A DNA stretch of 12,640 bases, from NCBI GenBank assembly GCA_039000685.1, contig JAWBNW010000018.1, forward strand, positions 1 through 12,640, given 5' to 3'. The notes under the pieces were generated by a model that was given only the letters and a program-made list of their open reading frames with translations, had not been told where the DNA came from and searched no databases. The DNA is from JAVZGQ01 sp039000685 (lineage in GTDB: Archaea > Aenigmatarchaeota > Aenigmatarchaeia > CG10238-14 > SCSR01). This document shows, piece after piece, positions 5,342-10,589 of this stretch (position 1 is its first letter; each line of letters opens with the position of its first letter). The position numbers were made by a program, and so were the translations under genes.

Positions 5342-5384
5342 ACCCTCACTAACCTTTTTATATTGAATTAACAAATTAAACTTT
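5342..5384. promoter_or_regulatory. Divergent promoter region between the asparagine synthetase and RAM genes
   Basis: Only 43 bp separate the preferred starts. On the plus strand TTTTTATATT (5355-5364) is centred about 25 nt before the ATG at 5385, which fits a leaderless transcript of the RAM gene. On the minus strand GTGAGGGT (5349-5342) precedes the ATG at 5341, and the AT-rich stretch near 5370-5380 could be its TATA box. The tight overlap suggests coordinated control. Confidence 0.5.
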
Positions 5385-5663
5385 ATGCGGCCAGACTTAA
5401 AAAAGGTTAAGGCTTTTATCCTTGCTTCTTTTAGTTACACTCAAAAAGGTAAGCTCTTGGACCAAAAAGAAATTTTAGAACAAATAGCAAAATTTCCTGA
5501 AGTTGAGGAAGCTCACATCATAAGCGGCAACTGGGACATCTTGATAAAAGTTGCCATGGATAGTGTGGATGACATAGGAAAGTTTGTTGTTGACAAGCTG
5601 AGAAAAGTGAAAGGAATAGAGAAAACGATAACTTGCATGGTCTTCCATACTGCAAAAGAGTAG
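5385..5663 (+). CDS. Stand-alone RAM (Lrp/AsnC ligand-binding) domain protein
   Basis: 92 residues corresponding to the effector domain of Lrp/AsnC regulators, with no helix-turn-helix. The pattern KAFILASFSYTQKGK, then EEAHIISGNWDILIKVAMDS (41-60) and DDIGKFVVDKLRKVKGIEKTITCMVF (62-87), is the beta-alpha-beta-beta-alpha-beta RAM fold, with GNWD in the position of the conserved ligand-contact turn. Such domains bind amino acids at dimer interfaces and form octamers; single-domain versions can join with full Lrp proteins and tune them. Its divergent neighbour appears to make asparagine, and bacterial AsnC controls the asparagine synthetase asnA, so asparagine sensing is a reasonable inference. 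It converges with the PRC-barrel gene, with a single base between stop codons. Confidence 0.85.
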   Translation: MRPDLKKVKAFILASFSYTQKGKLLDQKEILEQIAKFPEVEEAHIISGNWDILIKVAMDSVDDIGKFVVDKLRKVKGIEKTITCMVFHTAKE

Positions 5664-5664
5664 C

Positions 5665-5964
5665 TTAAACTTCTTCTTCTGGAGCTTCTTCAGGCATTTC
5701 TTGCGGCATTTCCGGTGTGACTATGTGTTTTATTATCACTATGTCGCCCACAGCTTGAACCATTGGGTAAGGAACTATCACGCCTTTCTTGCCACCCAGA
5801 GTCTTGCCCAGGAAGCCTTCTCTCGCAGCTTCTATGACCAAGCTCCTTATCTTGAATCTTGCTAGATCAAGCTCAACATCAGAAACCTTGCCACAATAAA
5901 AGCCTTTTGCAGTGAAGACATCCTTGCTGAACAAATCGGCAATGTCTTTGACATTTATCGGCAT
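5665..5964 (-). CDS. PRC-barrel domain protein with acidic tail
   Basis: 99 residues. Residues 1-80 form a PRC-barrel: INVKDIADLFSKDVFTAKGFYCGKVSDVELD, then SLVIEAAR, GKKGVIVPYPMVQAVGDIVIIK. The last 15-20 residues are Pro/Glu-rich (PEMPQEMPEEAPEEEV) and probably disordered. PRC-barrel proteins are small protein-protein interaction modules; in haloarchaea the CdpB proteins of this fold take part in FtsZ-based division through SepF. The presence of ftsZ nearby is consistent with this, but the two genes are not adjacent, so the link is only suggestive. A strong Shine-Dalgarno sequence supports the ATG at 5964. Confidence 0.85.
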   Translation of the reverse strand: MPINVKDIADLFSKDVFTAKGFYCGKVSDVELDLARFKIRSLVIEAAREGFLGKTLGGKKGVIVPYPMVQAVGDIVIIKHIVTPEMPQEMPEEAPEEEV

Positions 5965-5971
5965 CTCAATT

Positions 5972-5978
5972 CCTCCTT
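5972..5978 (-). promoter_or_regulatory. Shine-Dalgarno site of the PRC-barrel gene
   Basis: The minus strand reads AAGGAGG, 7 nt before the ATG at 5964, and confirms the start. Confidence 0.8.
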
Positions 5979-6030
5979 AATAGAATTATGTTTTAATATT
6001 AAATAAACTTTTGTTTATAAATTATTTAGT

Positions 6031-6128
6031 GCCTAGGTGGCCGAATCCGGTTAAGGCGCCAGAATTTTTGGCGAATCTGCTAAGCTGGTGGTCGCAAGAC
6101 CGTGTGGGTTCAAATCCCACCCTAGGCG
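6031..6128 (+). tRNA. tRNA-Ser (GCT) with a 13-nt intron in the anticodon stem
   Basis: Class II tRNA: acceptor GCCTAGG (6031-6037) with CCTAGGC (6121-6127), discriminator G at 6128, long variable arm GGTC-GCAA-GACC, and T-arm GTGGG-TTCAAAT-CCCAC. The anticodon loop is CTGCTAA with anticodon GCT (6079-6081), and the long variable arm plus G73 confirm Ser. The 5' strand of the anticodon stem is broken: removing 6063-6075 gives CCAGT/GCTGG (last pair U-G) and an 85-nt tRNA. CCA is not encoded. AT-rich DNA about 25-30 nt upstream would serve as promoter. Confidence 0.92.
6063..6075 (+). other. 13-nt intron of tRNA-Ser, position 30/31
   Basis: The sequence AATTTTTGGCGAA fits a bulge-helix-bulge: exon CGCC (nt 25-28) pairs perfectly with intron GGCG, the 3-nt bulges are A29-G30 plus the first intron A, and intron A-A plus U31, each cut between its second and third base. 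The intron loop is 6 nt. The splice position is non-canonical (the usual archaeal site is 37/38). Confidence 0.75.
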
Positions 6129-6140
6129 TCTCCAAATTAA

Positions 6141-6150
6141 TTTTTAATTT
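6141..6150 (+). terminator. Oligo-T terminator after tRNA-Ser
   Basis: TTTTTAATTT begins 12 nt after the discriminator base; archaeal transcription often ends at such T-rich runs without a hairpin. No other terminator signal is visible before the next gene at 6178. Confidence 0.45.
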
Positions 6151-6177
6151 CTCAAAATTATTTTGAAGTGAAAACTA

Positions 6178-6687
6178 ATGAATTTGTTAATAATTTTCTT
6201 GCTTTTCTTCCTCCTTTACTTTTGGGTAAGGTTGATTTTAGACGAGGCAATTTACATTCCCCTGCCTAAATCAACCATAAGGAAAATGCTGAAGCTTGCT
6301 AAAGTCAGCAAAAAAGATTTGCTCTATGATTTAGGAGCAGGAGATGGAAGAGTTGTGATAATAGCAGCGAAAGAATTTGGCTGTAAAGCTGTTGGTATAG
6401 AAAGAAGTGCTTTGCTTGCTGCAATTTGCAGATGGAGAATAAAAAGGGCTGGCTTGCAAGATAAAATCAAGATCATAGAGAAAAATTACTTTGATGTTAA
6501 CTTGAGCAAGGCCGCAGTGATAACAGCTTACCTATCAAAAAAGCAAAATGAAAAGCTTGTGCCAAAGTTGAAGAAAGAATTGAAGAAAGGAACAAGAGTA
6601 GTTTCTGCATCTCATATTTTTCCTGGACTGAAAGAAGTGAAAAGAATAAAAACAGGGCACTTTTATTCTTATTTATATAAAATTTAA
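6178..6687 (+). CDS. Membrane-anchored SAM-dependent methyltransferase, aKMT-like
   Basis: 169 residues. Residues 1-21 form a hydrophobic segment (LLIIFLLFFLLYFWV) likely to anchor the protein in the membrane. The rest follows the small class I methyltransferases typified by the Sulfolobus protein-lysine methyltransferase aKMT4: YIPLPKSTIRKMLKLAKV (26-43), motif I YDLGAGDGR (50-58), acidic E75 in VGIE for ribose binding, then VITAYLSKKQNEKLVPKLKKELKKGTRVVS (114-143). Family members methylate lysines on many proteins; related eukaryotic members of the FAM173 type are also membrane-anchored. The anchor suggests a target at or near the membrane. tRNA-Val follows so closely that its TATA box lies in the last codons. 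Confidence 0.8.
   Translation: MNLLIIFLLFFLLYFWVRLILDEAIYIPLPKSTIRKMLKLAKVSKKDLLYDLGAGDGRVVIIAAKEFGCKAVGIERSALLAAICRWRIKRAGLQDKIKIIEKNYFDVNLSKAAVITAYLSKKQNEKLVPKLKKELKKGTRVVSASHIFPGLKEVKRIKTGHFYSYLYKI
6672..6680 (+). promoter_or_regulatory. TATA box of tRNA-Val
   Basis: TTTATATAA is centred 24 nt before the tRNA 5' end at 6700, the usual archaeal spacing. It lies inside the 3' end of the methyltransferase gene. Confidence 0.65.
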
Positions 6688-6699
6688 TTTTTTATTAAA

Positions 6700-6770
6700 G
6701 GGTCCGTAGTCTAACGGTAGGACGTCACCCTGACACGGTGAAGGAAGGAGTTCAATTCTCCTCGGACCCA
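6700..6770 (+). tRNA. tRNA-Val (GAC), intronless
   Basis: Acceptor GGGTCCG/CGGACCC with discriminator A at 6770, D-arm GTCT-AACGGTA-GGAC, anticodon arm TCACC-CTGACAC-GGTGA, four-base variable loop, T-arm AGGAG-TTCAATT-CTCCT. No intron is needed and CCA is not encoded. It converges with tRNA-Thr with only 8 bp between the mature 3' ends. Confidence 0.94.
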
Positions 6771-6778
6771 CTTTCTAA

Positions 6779-6865
6779 AGCCCCAGGCGGGATTTGCACC
6801 CGCGACCTCATGCTTACCATGCTTACGCAGCTCTTATGCGCTCTAGCTAGCTGAGCTACTGGGGC
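6779..6865 (-). tRNA. tRNA-Thr (GGT) with a 13-nt intron in the anticodon stem
   Basis: On the minus strand the acceptor GCCCCAG (6865-6859) pairs with CTGGGGC (6786-6780), with discriminator T (6779), which fits archaeal tRNA-Thr. The D-arm is GCTC-AGCTAGCTA-GAGC. After removal of 6823-6835 the anticodon arm is CATGC-ATGGTAA-GCATG, fully paired, anticodon GGT (6818-6816). The T-arm is GCGGG-TGCAAAT-CCCGC; its loop has G in place of the nearly universal T55. Mature length is 74 nt with the discriminator. The LAGLIDADG ORF on the same strand ends inside the D-arm. Confidence 0.9.
6823..6835 (-). other. 13-nt intron of tRNA-Thr, position 29/30
   Basis: The sequence AAGAGCTGCGTAA gives exon GCGC (nt 24-27) paired with intron GCGT (one G-U), 3-nt bulges A28-U29 plus the first intron A, and intron A-A plus G30, and a 6-nt loop. 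This is the same architecture and length as the tRNA-Ser intron. The outer helix is weak. Confidence 0.7.
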
Positions 6866-7505
6866 ATAATCTTCTAATATGATTTAAGTTAGAAAAACCA
6901 ATTTCTTTTATCCATTTATCAAGAGACTTTTTACCATAGATATCTACATGATATGAAATATTATTTTTATAATTATCTCTAACTAAAGAAGGTGAAAATC
7001 CCATTTTTTTAAGAATCCTAAATAATTGAGCAGCCAAGGATTTACTTTTTGTTGTTATTGATAATCTTGGATATGGGTTTTTGTATATTCCTCTTTTATC
7101 CCATATTATAGAACCATCAGTATCAAAAATTCCTCTAAGGACAGATGTTAAATTCTTTTTATTCTCTAAAAACATTTGTGGAATTTTTATTATGGAACTT
7201 TTTTTACCGGCAGGTAGTTTGAGAAATTTAGTAAAAAATAAGTAAATATCTTTTGAGTAATATCTTAATCTCAAGGCTCTGCTTCTTATTTGAATGTGTG
7301 GTTTACAAGCAAATAAATATTTCATTAATGGTACAATAATTTGAGTATAATAGTCATAATCGTTGAGAGGATGACCTGTAAATTCTATGATATAATGCTT
7401 TTTATTATAAACATTAAAGAAGCCATCGCCAATGAACGCTCCTACTATTTCTGATAATTCAGGAGTGATCATATCTTTTTTATGAATTCTCTTCACAAAA
7501 AACAC
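6843..7505 (-). CDS. LAGLIDADG homing endonuclease ending inside tRNA-Thr
   Basis: Two-motif LAGLIDADG nuclease, 220 residues from GTG at 7505. First motif LSEIVGAFIGDG (17-28, metal-binding D27) and second TSVLRGIFDTDG (120-131, D130); each heads a half-domain of a monomeric enzyme that cuts a long asymmetric DNA site. The C-terminal pattern YGKKSLDKWIKEIGFSNLNH is typical of archaeal members. An ATG at codon 12 (MITPELSE) is an equally good start because family members often begin there. The last seven codons (CPSSSAS) and the TAG are encoded by the acceptor and D-arm of tRNA-Thr. No intein or rRNA-intron context is present. No detached tRNA-Thr fragment was found upstream. It appears intact; the target is inferred to be the tRNA-Thr gene. 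Confidence 0.88.
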   Translation of the reverse strand: MFFVKRIHKKDMITPELSEIVGAFIGDGFFNVYNKKHYIIEFTGHPLNDYDYYTQIIVPLMKYLFACKPHIQIRSRALRLRYYSKDIYLFFTKFLKLPAGKKSSIIKIPQMFLENKKNLTSVLRGIFDTDGSIIWDKRGIYKNPYPRLSITTKSKSLAAQLFRILKKMGFSPSLVRDNYKNNISYHVDIYGKKSLDKWIKEIGFSNLNHIRRLCPSSSAS

Positions 7506-7587
7506 TTATTTTTTAAGATTTTTAAAATTTGGTGCAACAAATGTTTCTAAATTAATTATCGAAAATATTATTCGAACTCGATAAAAC

Positions 7588-7596
7588 TATTTATTA
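7588..7596 (+). promoter_or_regulatory. TATA box of tmk, leaderless
   Basis: TATTTATTA is centred 27 nt before the ATG at 7619, and no Shine-Dalgarno site precedes that ATG, so transcription probably starts at the start codon. Slightly upstream, TCGAA (7559-7563) and TTCGA (7571-7575) form a short inverted repeat. Confidence 0.6.
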
Positions 7597-7618
7597 AGAA
7601 CACCTACAAATCATTTTT

Positions 7619-8233
7619 ATGCCAAAAGGAGTTTTCATAGTTCTCGAAGGCATAGATGGCAGTGGCAAAAGTTCGCAATCAAAGCTTCTCTTCGATTTTC
7701 TCCAGAAAAACAAAATCCCAGCAATTCTGACTCACGAGCCCACAGATGGTGATATAGGAAGCTTGCTCACAAACAAATACCTTAAAGAAGTTGATTTACC
7801 TTTGGTCGATGCTTTTCTCTTCGCTGCTGATAGGGAAGAGCATTTGAAGAAAATTGTTATTCCAGCTTTAGAGCAGGGCAAAATCGTGATTTCAGATCGC
7901 TACTATCACTCAACTCTAGCTTACCAACAAGCTCAAGGTCTTGAGTTGGAATTTCTTCTTGAATTGAACAAAAAATTCATCAAGCCCGATTTAACCATAA
8001 TAATTGATCTTGAGCCTGAGATTGCTGTTGAGAGAATAGAAAAAGATAAGAACAGGAAAATGGAAGACAGGAAGAAATTTGAGAAGGTTGAATTCTTGAA
8101 GAAAGTGAGGAAGAATTTTCTTGAGCTGAAAGAAATCTTGAAGGATGAGAGAATTGTTGTGATAGATGGCAACAAGACGAAAGAAGAGGTTTTTGAAGCT
8201 GTGTTGAGTGAGGTCAAAAAGATTTTATTCTAA
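7619..8233 (+). CDS. tmk: Thymidylate kinase
   Basis: Phosphorylates dTMP to dTDP with ATP for dTTP synthesis. 204 residues, the normal size. The P-loop is EGIDGSGKSSQ (10-20), followed by THEP (38-41) for substrate contact, AADREEH (69-75), and the DRY motif ISDRYYHSTLAYQ (91-103). The region KDKNRKMEDRKKFEKVEF acts as the LID. It is the first gene of a plus-strand cluster: the MgtC/DUF4010 gene follows after 16 nt. The leaderless promoter sits in the gap to the divergent LAGLIDADG gene. Confidence 0.95.
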   Translation: MPKGVFIVLEGIDGSGKSSQSKLLFDFLQKNKIPAILTHEPTDGDIGSLLTNKYLKEVDLPLVDAFLFAADREEHLKKIVIPALEQGKIVISDRYYHSTLAYQQAQGLELEFLLELNKKFIKPDLTIIIDLEPEIAVERIEKDKNRKMEDRKKFEKVEFLKKVRKNFLELKEILKDERIVVIDGNKTKEEVFEAVLSEVKKILF

Positions 8234-8249
8234 AATCCAAATTAATTTT

Positions 8250-9488
8250 ATGGTTGAAGAGCTTTTTTTGAAAATAGTTCTTTCTCTTGGGATAGGAGCT
8301 TTGGTTGGGATAGAAAGGGAGCAAAGAGCCAAAGGTGAAGTTGCCCAAGGCATAAGAACTTTCATGCTCGCTTCCCTTCTGGGCTTCCTCTCCACACACT
8401 TTTCTTTTCTCTTTCAGTCTTTCTTACCTTTCTACATAGCTTTTTGTACAGCAGGAGTTTTGACAGCTTTGGCTTACTTGAGAAAAACAAGGGAAAAACA
8501 TGTCGGTCAAACAACCAACTTTGCCTTTTTGATCACATTCTTGCTCGGAGTTTTGCTCTATTTTGACACTTTTCCATTCTACCTTTCAATCTCCCTTGCA
8601 ATCTTGCTGACTTTCATCCTTGCTTCAAAAGAAATCCTCCACACTTTTTCAAAACACTTGACTAAAAAAGAAATTTGGAACGCTGTTTTCTTTGCAGTGC
8701 TTTCTTTTGTGATCTTACCAGTGCTCCCGAATCACACTGTAGATCCTTTCAATTCAATAAATCCATTCTTGATTTGGTCAAGTGTCGTCATAGTTCTTTC
8801 TCTCAGCTTTGTAGCCTACATCTTGATGAAAATCTTCGGGCCAAAGAAAGGAATAATCCTTTCAGGAATTTTAGGTGGGATTGTCTCTTCAGTTGCAGTA
8901 ACCATATCAATGGCAAGTGATGCCAAGAAGAACAAGAAAATCTTCTATTCTGCAGTTTTTTCAATTGTTCTTGCTTCTTCCACCATGTTCTTGAGGATGT
9001 TTTTTGTCTCGATAGTCTTTAACTATAACCTTGCTTTCCAAATTTTCGCTCCCCTCGCAATGTTAAGTGTCTTAGGCTATTTTTTATCCATGAGTTTCTT
9101 GGACAAAATCAAGAAAGAGAAGCCTAAACTCATCTTGAGATCTCCTCTTGATTTAAAGGTTGCTTTGAGGTTTGGCGTCTTCTTCACGATAGCTATGATG
9201 GTGATAAACATAGCCAAAAACTATTTCAGCGAGACTGTTCTTTATTCCATAGCTTTTATCACAGGCTTGGCAGATGTTGATGCAATTGTCATCTCCCTTT
9301 CATCCCTTGCTCTAACTTCAATCTCATCAACAGTTGCCATAAAAGGAATAATCCTCGCAGCCATTTCAAACACTTTCTCCAAATGGCTTTTGGCTCTATG
9401 GCTAGGCAATAGAAAAGTTGCCTTGGACGTCGGTAAAGTTTTCTCGGTTTTGATTTTGGTGGGAGCAGCAATTCTATTTTTCATTTAA
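8250..9488 (+). CDS. MgtC/DUF4010 family multispanning membrane protein
   Basis: 412 residues from ATG at 8250. The frame is open from 8208, but the added 14 residues (RSKRFYSKIQINF) are charged, overlap tmk and are not expected. The N-terminal part matches the MgtC/SapB membrane domain: ALVGIEREQRAKGEVAQGIRTF near residues 17-38 with the first helices. The C-terminal half matches DUF4010, with GIILSGILGGIVSSVAVTIS and several hydrophobic segments, about ten or more in all. The function is unknown; MgtC-like proteins are linked to magnesium stress and membrane ATPase control, but that does not transfer automatically. The sequence before the start, CAAATTAATTTTATGG, nearly repeats before the rhomboid gene, and neither has a Shine-Dalgarno site. 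Confidence 0.85.
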   Translation: MVEELFLKIVLSLGIGALVGIEREQRAKGEVAQGIRTFMLASLLGFLSTHFSFLFQSFLPFYIAFCTAGVLTALAYLRKTREKHVGQTTNFAFLITFLLGVLLYFDTFPFYLSISLAILLTFILASKEILHTFSKHLTKKEIWNAVFFAVLSFVILPVLPNHTVDPFNSINPFLIWSSVVIVLSLSFVAYILMKIFGPKKGIILSGILGGIVSSVAVTISMASDAKKNKKIFYSAVFSIVLASSTMFLRMFFVSIVFNYNLAFQIFAPLAMLSVLGYFLSMSFLDKIKKEKPKLILRSPLDLKVALRFGVFFTIAMMVINIAKNYFSETVLYSIAFITGLADVDAIVISLSSLALTSISSTVAIKGIILAAISNTFSKWLLALWLGNRKVALDVGKVFSVLILVGAAILFFI

Positions 9489-9501
9489 ACAAATTAATAT
9501 T

Positions 9502-10245
9502 ATGGAAGAAGAGTTTCCGATTGCCACAGTATCCTTATCGGTTTTGCTCCTAGCAATTTTCCTCTTCACTTCAAACTTTGGTGAGAAGCTTTTTAATCCA
9601 CAAGCCGAAAGCCACTTGGAATATTATGAAAACTTGCTTGGTTTCATCCCAGCAAGACCGAAAATCTATTCCCTAATAACCTACACGCTGATTCATGCCG
9701 ATCTCTTCCACCTACTTGGTAACTTGATATTTTTGATAATTGCAGGTCTTGTGCTTGAAAGAAGAATAGGCAAGATTCCCTTCATCTCGATTTACATCTC
9801 TTCCGGCTGCATAGCAGCGATATTTGATATCATTAACAGGCTCTTCTTGGGGATTTCCATGCATGCTCCCTTTGTCGGAGCTTCTGGTTCAATCTTCGGT
9901 CTGATTGCAATAGCAAGCCTAACAAGACCAATGGAAAAAATTCCAACCTTCTTGGTTTTGCTCTCTTTCTTACCATTATTTCAACTTTTGGTAAGCGGGG
10001 TGATGATGATTTTCACAGACCAAGCCTCTCTGGCTGCTTTGCTCTTCTTCCTTCCTTTTCTCGCTTTTGGTTTCATATTCTTGCCCCGCCACCTGCCCAT
10101 ATTTTTAGCGACAATCTTGTTCATTTTTTCTTGGGTTATTTTTTTGGCATTAAACTTACCGGTTTTGGTTTCCCATCTTGGACATCTAGGCGGTCTTCTT
10201 GGAGGATTTTTTGGCATGCTCCTCTTTCCTAAACAAAAATCTTAG
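9502..10245 (+). CDS. Rhomboid-family intramembrane serine protease
   Basis: 247 residues with about six or seven membrane helices. It cleaves transmembrane substrates inside the bilayer. The catalytic Ser is in GASGSIFG (S128), and the catalytic His is in SHLGHLGGLLGG (H228). The helix-2 motif is HADLFHLLGN (65-74), where His and Asn stabilise the oxyanion. The ERRIG loop (86-90) matches the family. All residues needed for activity are visible, so it is probably active. It follows the DUF4010 gene by 13 nt and precedes a small membrane protein that might be a substrate. Confidence 0.93.
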   Translation: MEEEFPIATVSLSVLLLAIFLFTSNFGEKLFNPQAESHLEYYENLLGFIPARPKIYSLITYTLIHADLFHLLGNLIFLIIAGLVLERRIGKIPFISIYISSGCIAAIFDIINRLFLGISMHAPFVGASGSIFGLIAIASLTRPMEKIPTFLVLLSFLPLFQLLVSGVMMIFTDQASLAALLFFLPFLAFGFIFLPRHLPIFLATILFIFSWVIFLALNLPVLVSHLGHLGGLLGGFFGMLLFPKQKS

Positions 10246-10246
10246 G

Positions 10247-10254
10247 TTTTTATA
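10247..10254 (+). promoter_or_regulatory. TATA box of the small membrane protein gene
   Basis: TTTTTATA is centred 26 nt before the ATG at 10277, directly after the rhomboid stop codon. It suggests a separate leaderless transcript. Confidence 0.5.
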
Positions 10255-10276
10255 GTTTGCGAGAGAAATAAAATTT

Positions 10277-10540
10277 ATGATAGCAAGAACAGGGGCAATA
10301 CTTGTTGGAATAATAGTCTTAAGCTTCATAGCAGCTTTGTTGTTGGTGGATTTAACAAGCTCAGGAGGTTTCAAGCAAGGAGAATCTTTAGCAAGCTTTT
10401 TCGGTTTTTTATCAGGAAATCAGAAAAATTCAGGATGCGATTGTGAGTTCAGTTCTCAGCTTCAGCAACACATTTGCAATCCTTTTTGTGGTGAGCTTGC
10501 TGGTAGAAGCTGTGAGGAAAAAGCAGATTGTGTTGGTTGA
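10277..10540 (+). CDS. Small single-pass membrane protein with Cys-rich tail
   Basis: 87 residues, family not recognised. Residues 5-25 (TGAILVGIIVLSFIAALLLVD) form one transmembrane helix or uncleaved signal anchor, followed by a Gly/Ser-rich linker (TSSGGFKQG). The tail from residue 54 has six Cys: GCDCEF, HICNPFCGE, SCEEKADC. The predicted topology puts the tail outside, where the Cys could form disulfides, but metal binding is also possible. The gene lies 31 nt after a rhomboid protease gene; a short single-pass protein is the kind of molecule rhomboids cut, so it may be a substrate (inference from position only). It could also be a small archaellum- or pilin-like surface component, but no class III signal peptide is visible. 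Confidence 0.65.
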   Translation: MIARTGAILVGIIVLSFIAALLLVDLTSSGGFKQGESLASFFGFLSGNQKNSGCDCEFSSQLQQHICNPFCGELAGRSCEEKADCVG

Positions 10541-10560
10541 GCAATTTAAATCTTATTCTT

Positions 10561-10570
10561 AAATAAAAAA
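10561..10570 (-). terminator. Oligo-T terminator of the Lhr-type helicase gene
   Basis: The minus strand reads TTTTTTATTT about 20 nt after the stop codon, in the 49-bp gap between convergent genes. It fits archaeal T-run termination. Confidence 0.5.
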
Positions 10571-10589
10571 TTTTCAAAGTTCTTTAAAT

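Noticed and set aside
5342..5374. TTG start at 5374 for the asparagine synthetase
   Set aside because: It adds 11 residues with no family support and overlaps the promoter of the divergent RAM gene; the ATG at 5341 has a Shine-Dalgarno-like GTGAGGGT.
7506..7618. A detached tRNA-Thr 5' fragment upstream of the LAGLIDADG ORF
   Set aside because: I looked for GCCCCAGTAGC on the minus strand here, by analogy with the tRNA-Asn locus, and did not find it.
7933..8217. Open frames antisense to tmk, the DUF4010 gene, asnS and the helicase gene
   Set aside because: All lie opposite conserved genes, are of low complexity (Ser/Phe/Leu-rich), and lack initiation signals.
8208..8249. Upstream ATG at 8208 for the MgtC/DUF4010 protein
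   Set aside because: It overlaps the end of tmk and adds a charged 14-residue extension not expected before the first membrane helix.
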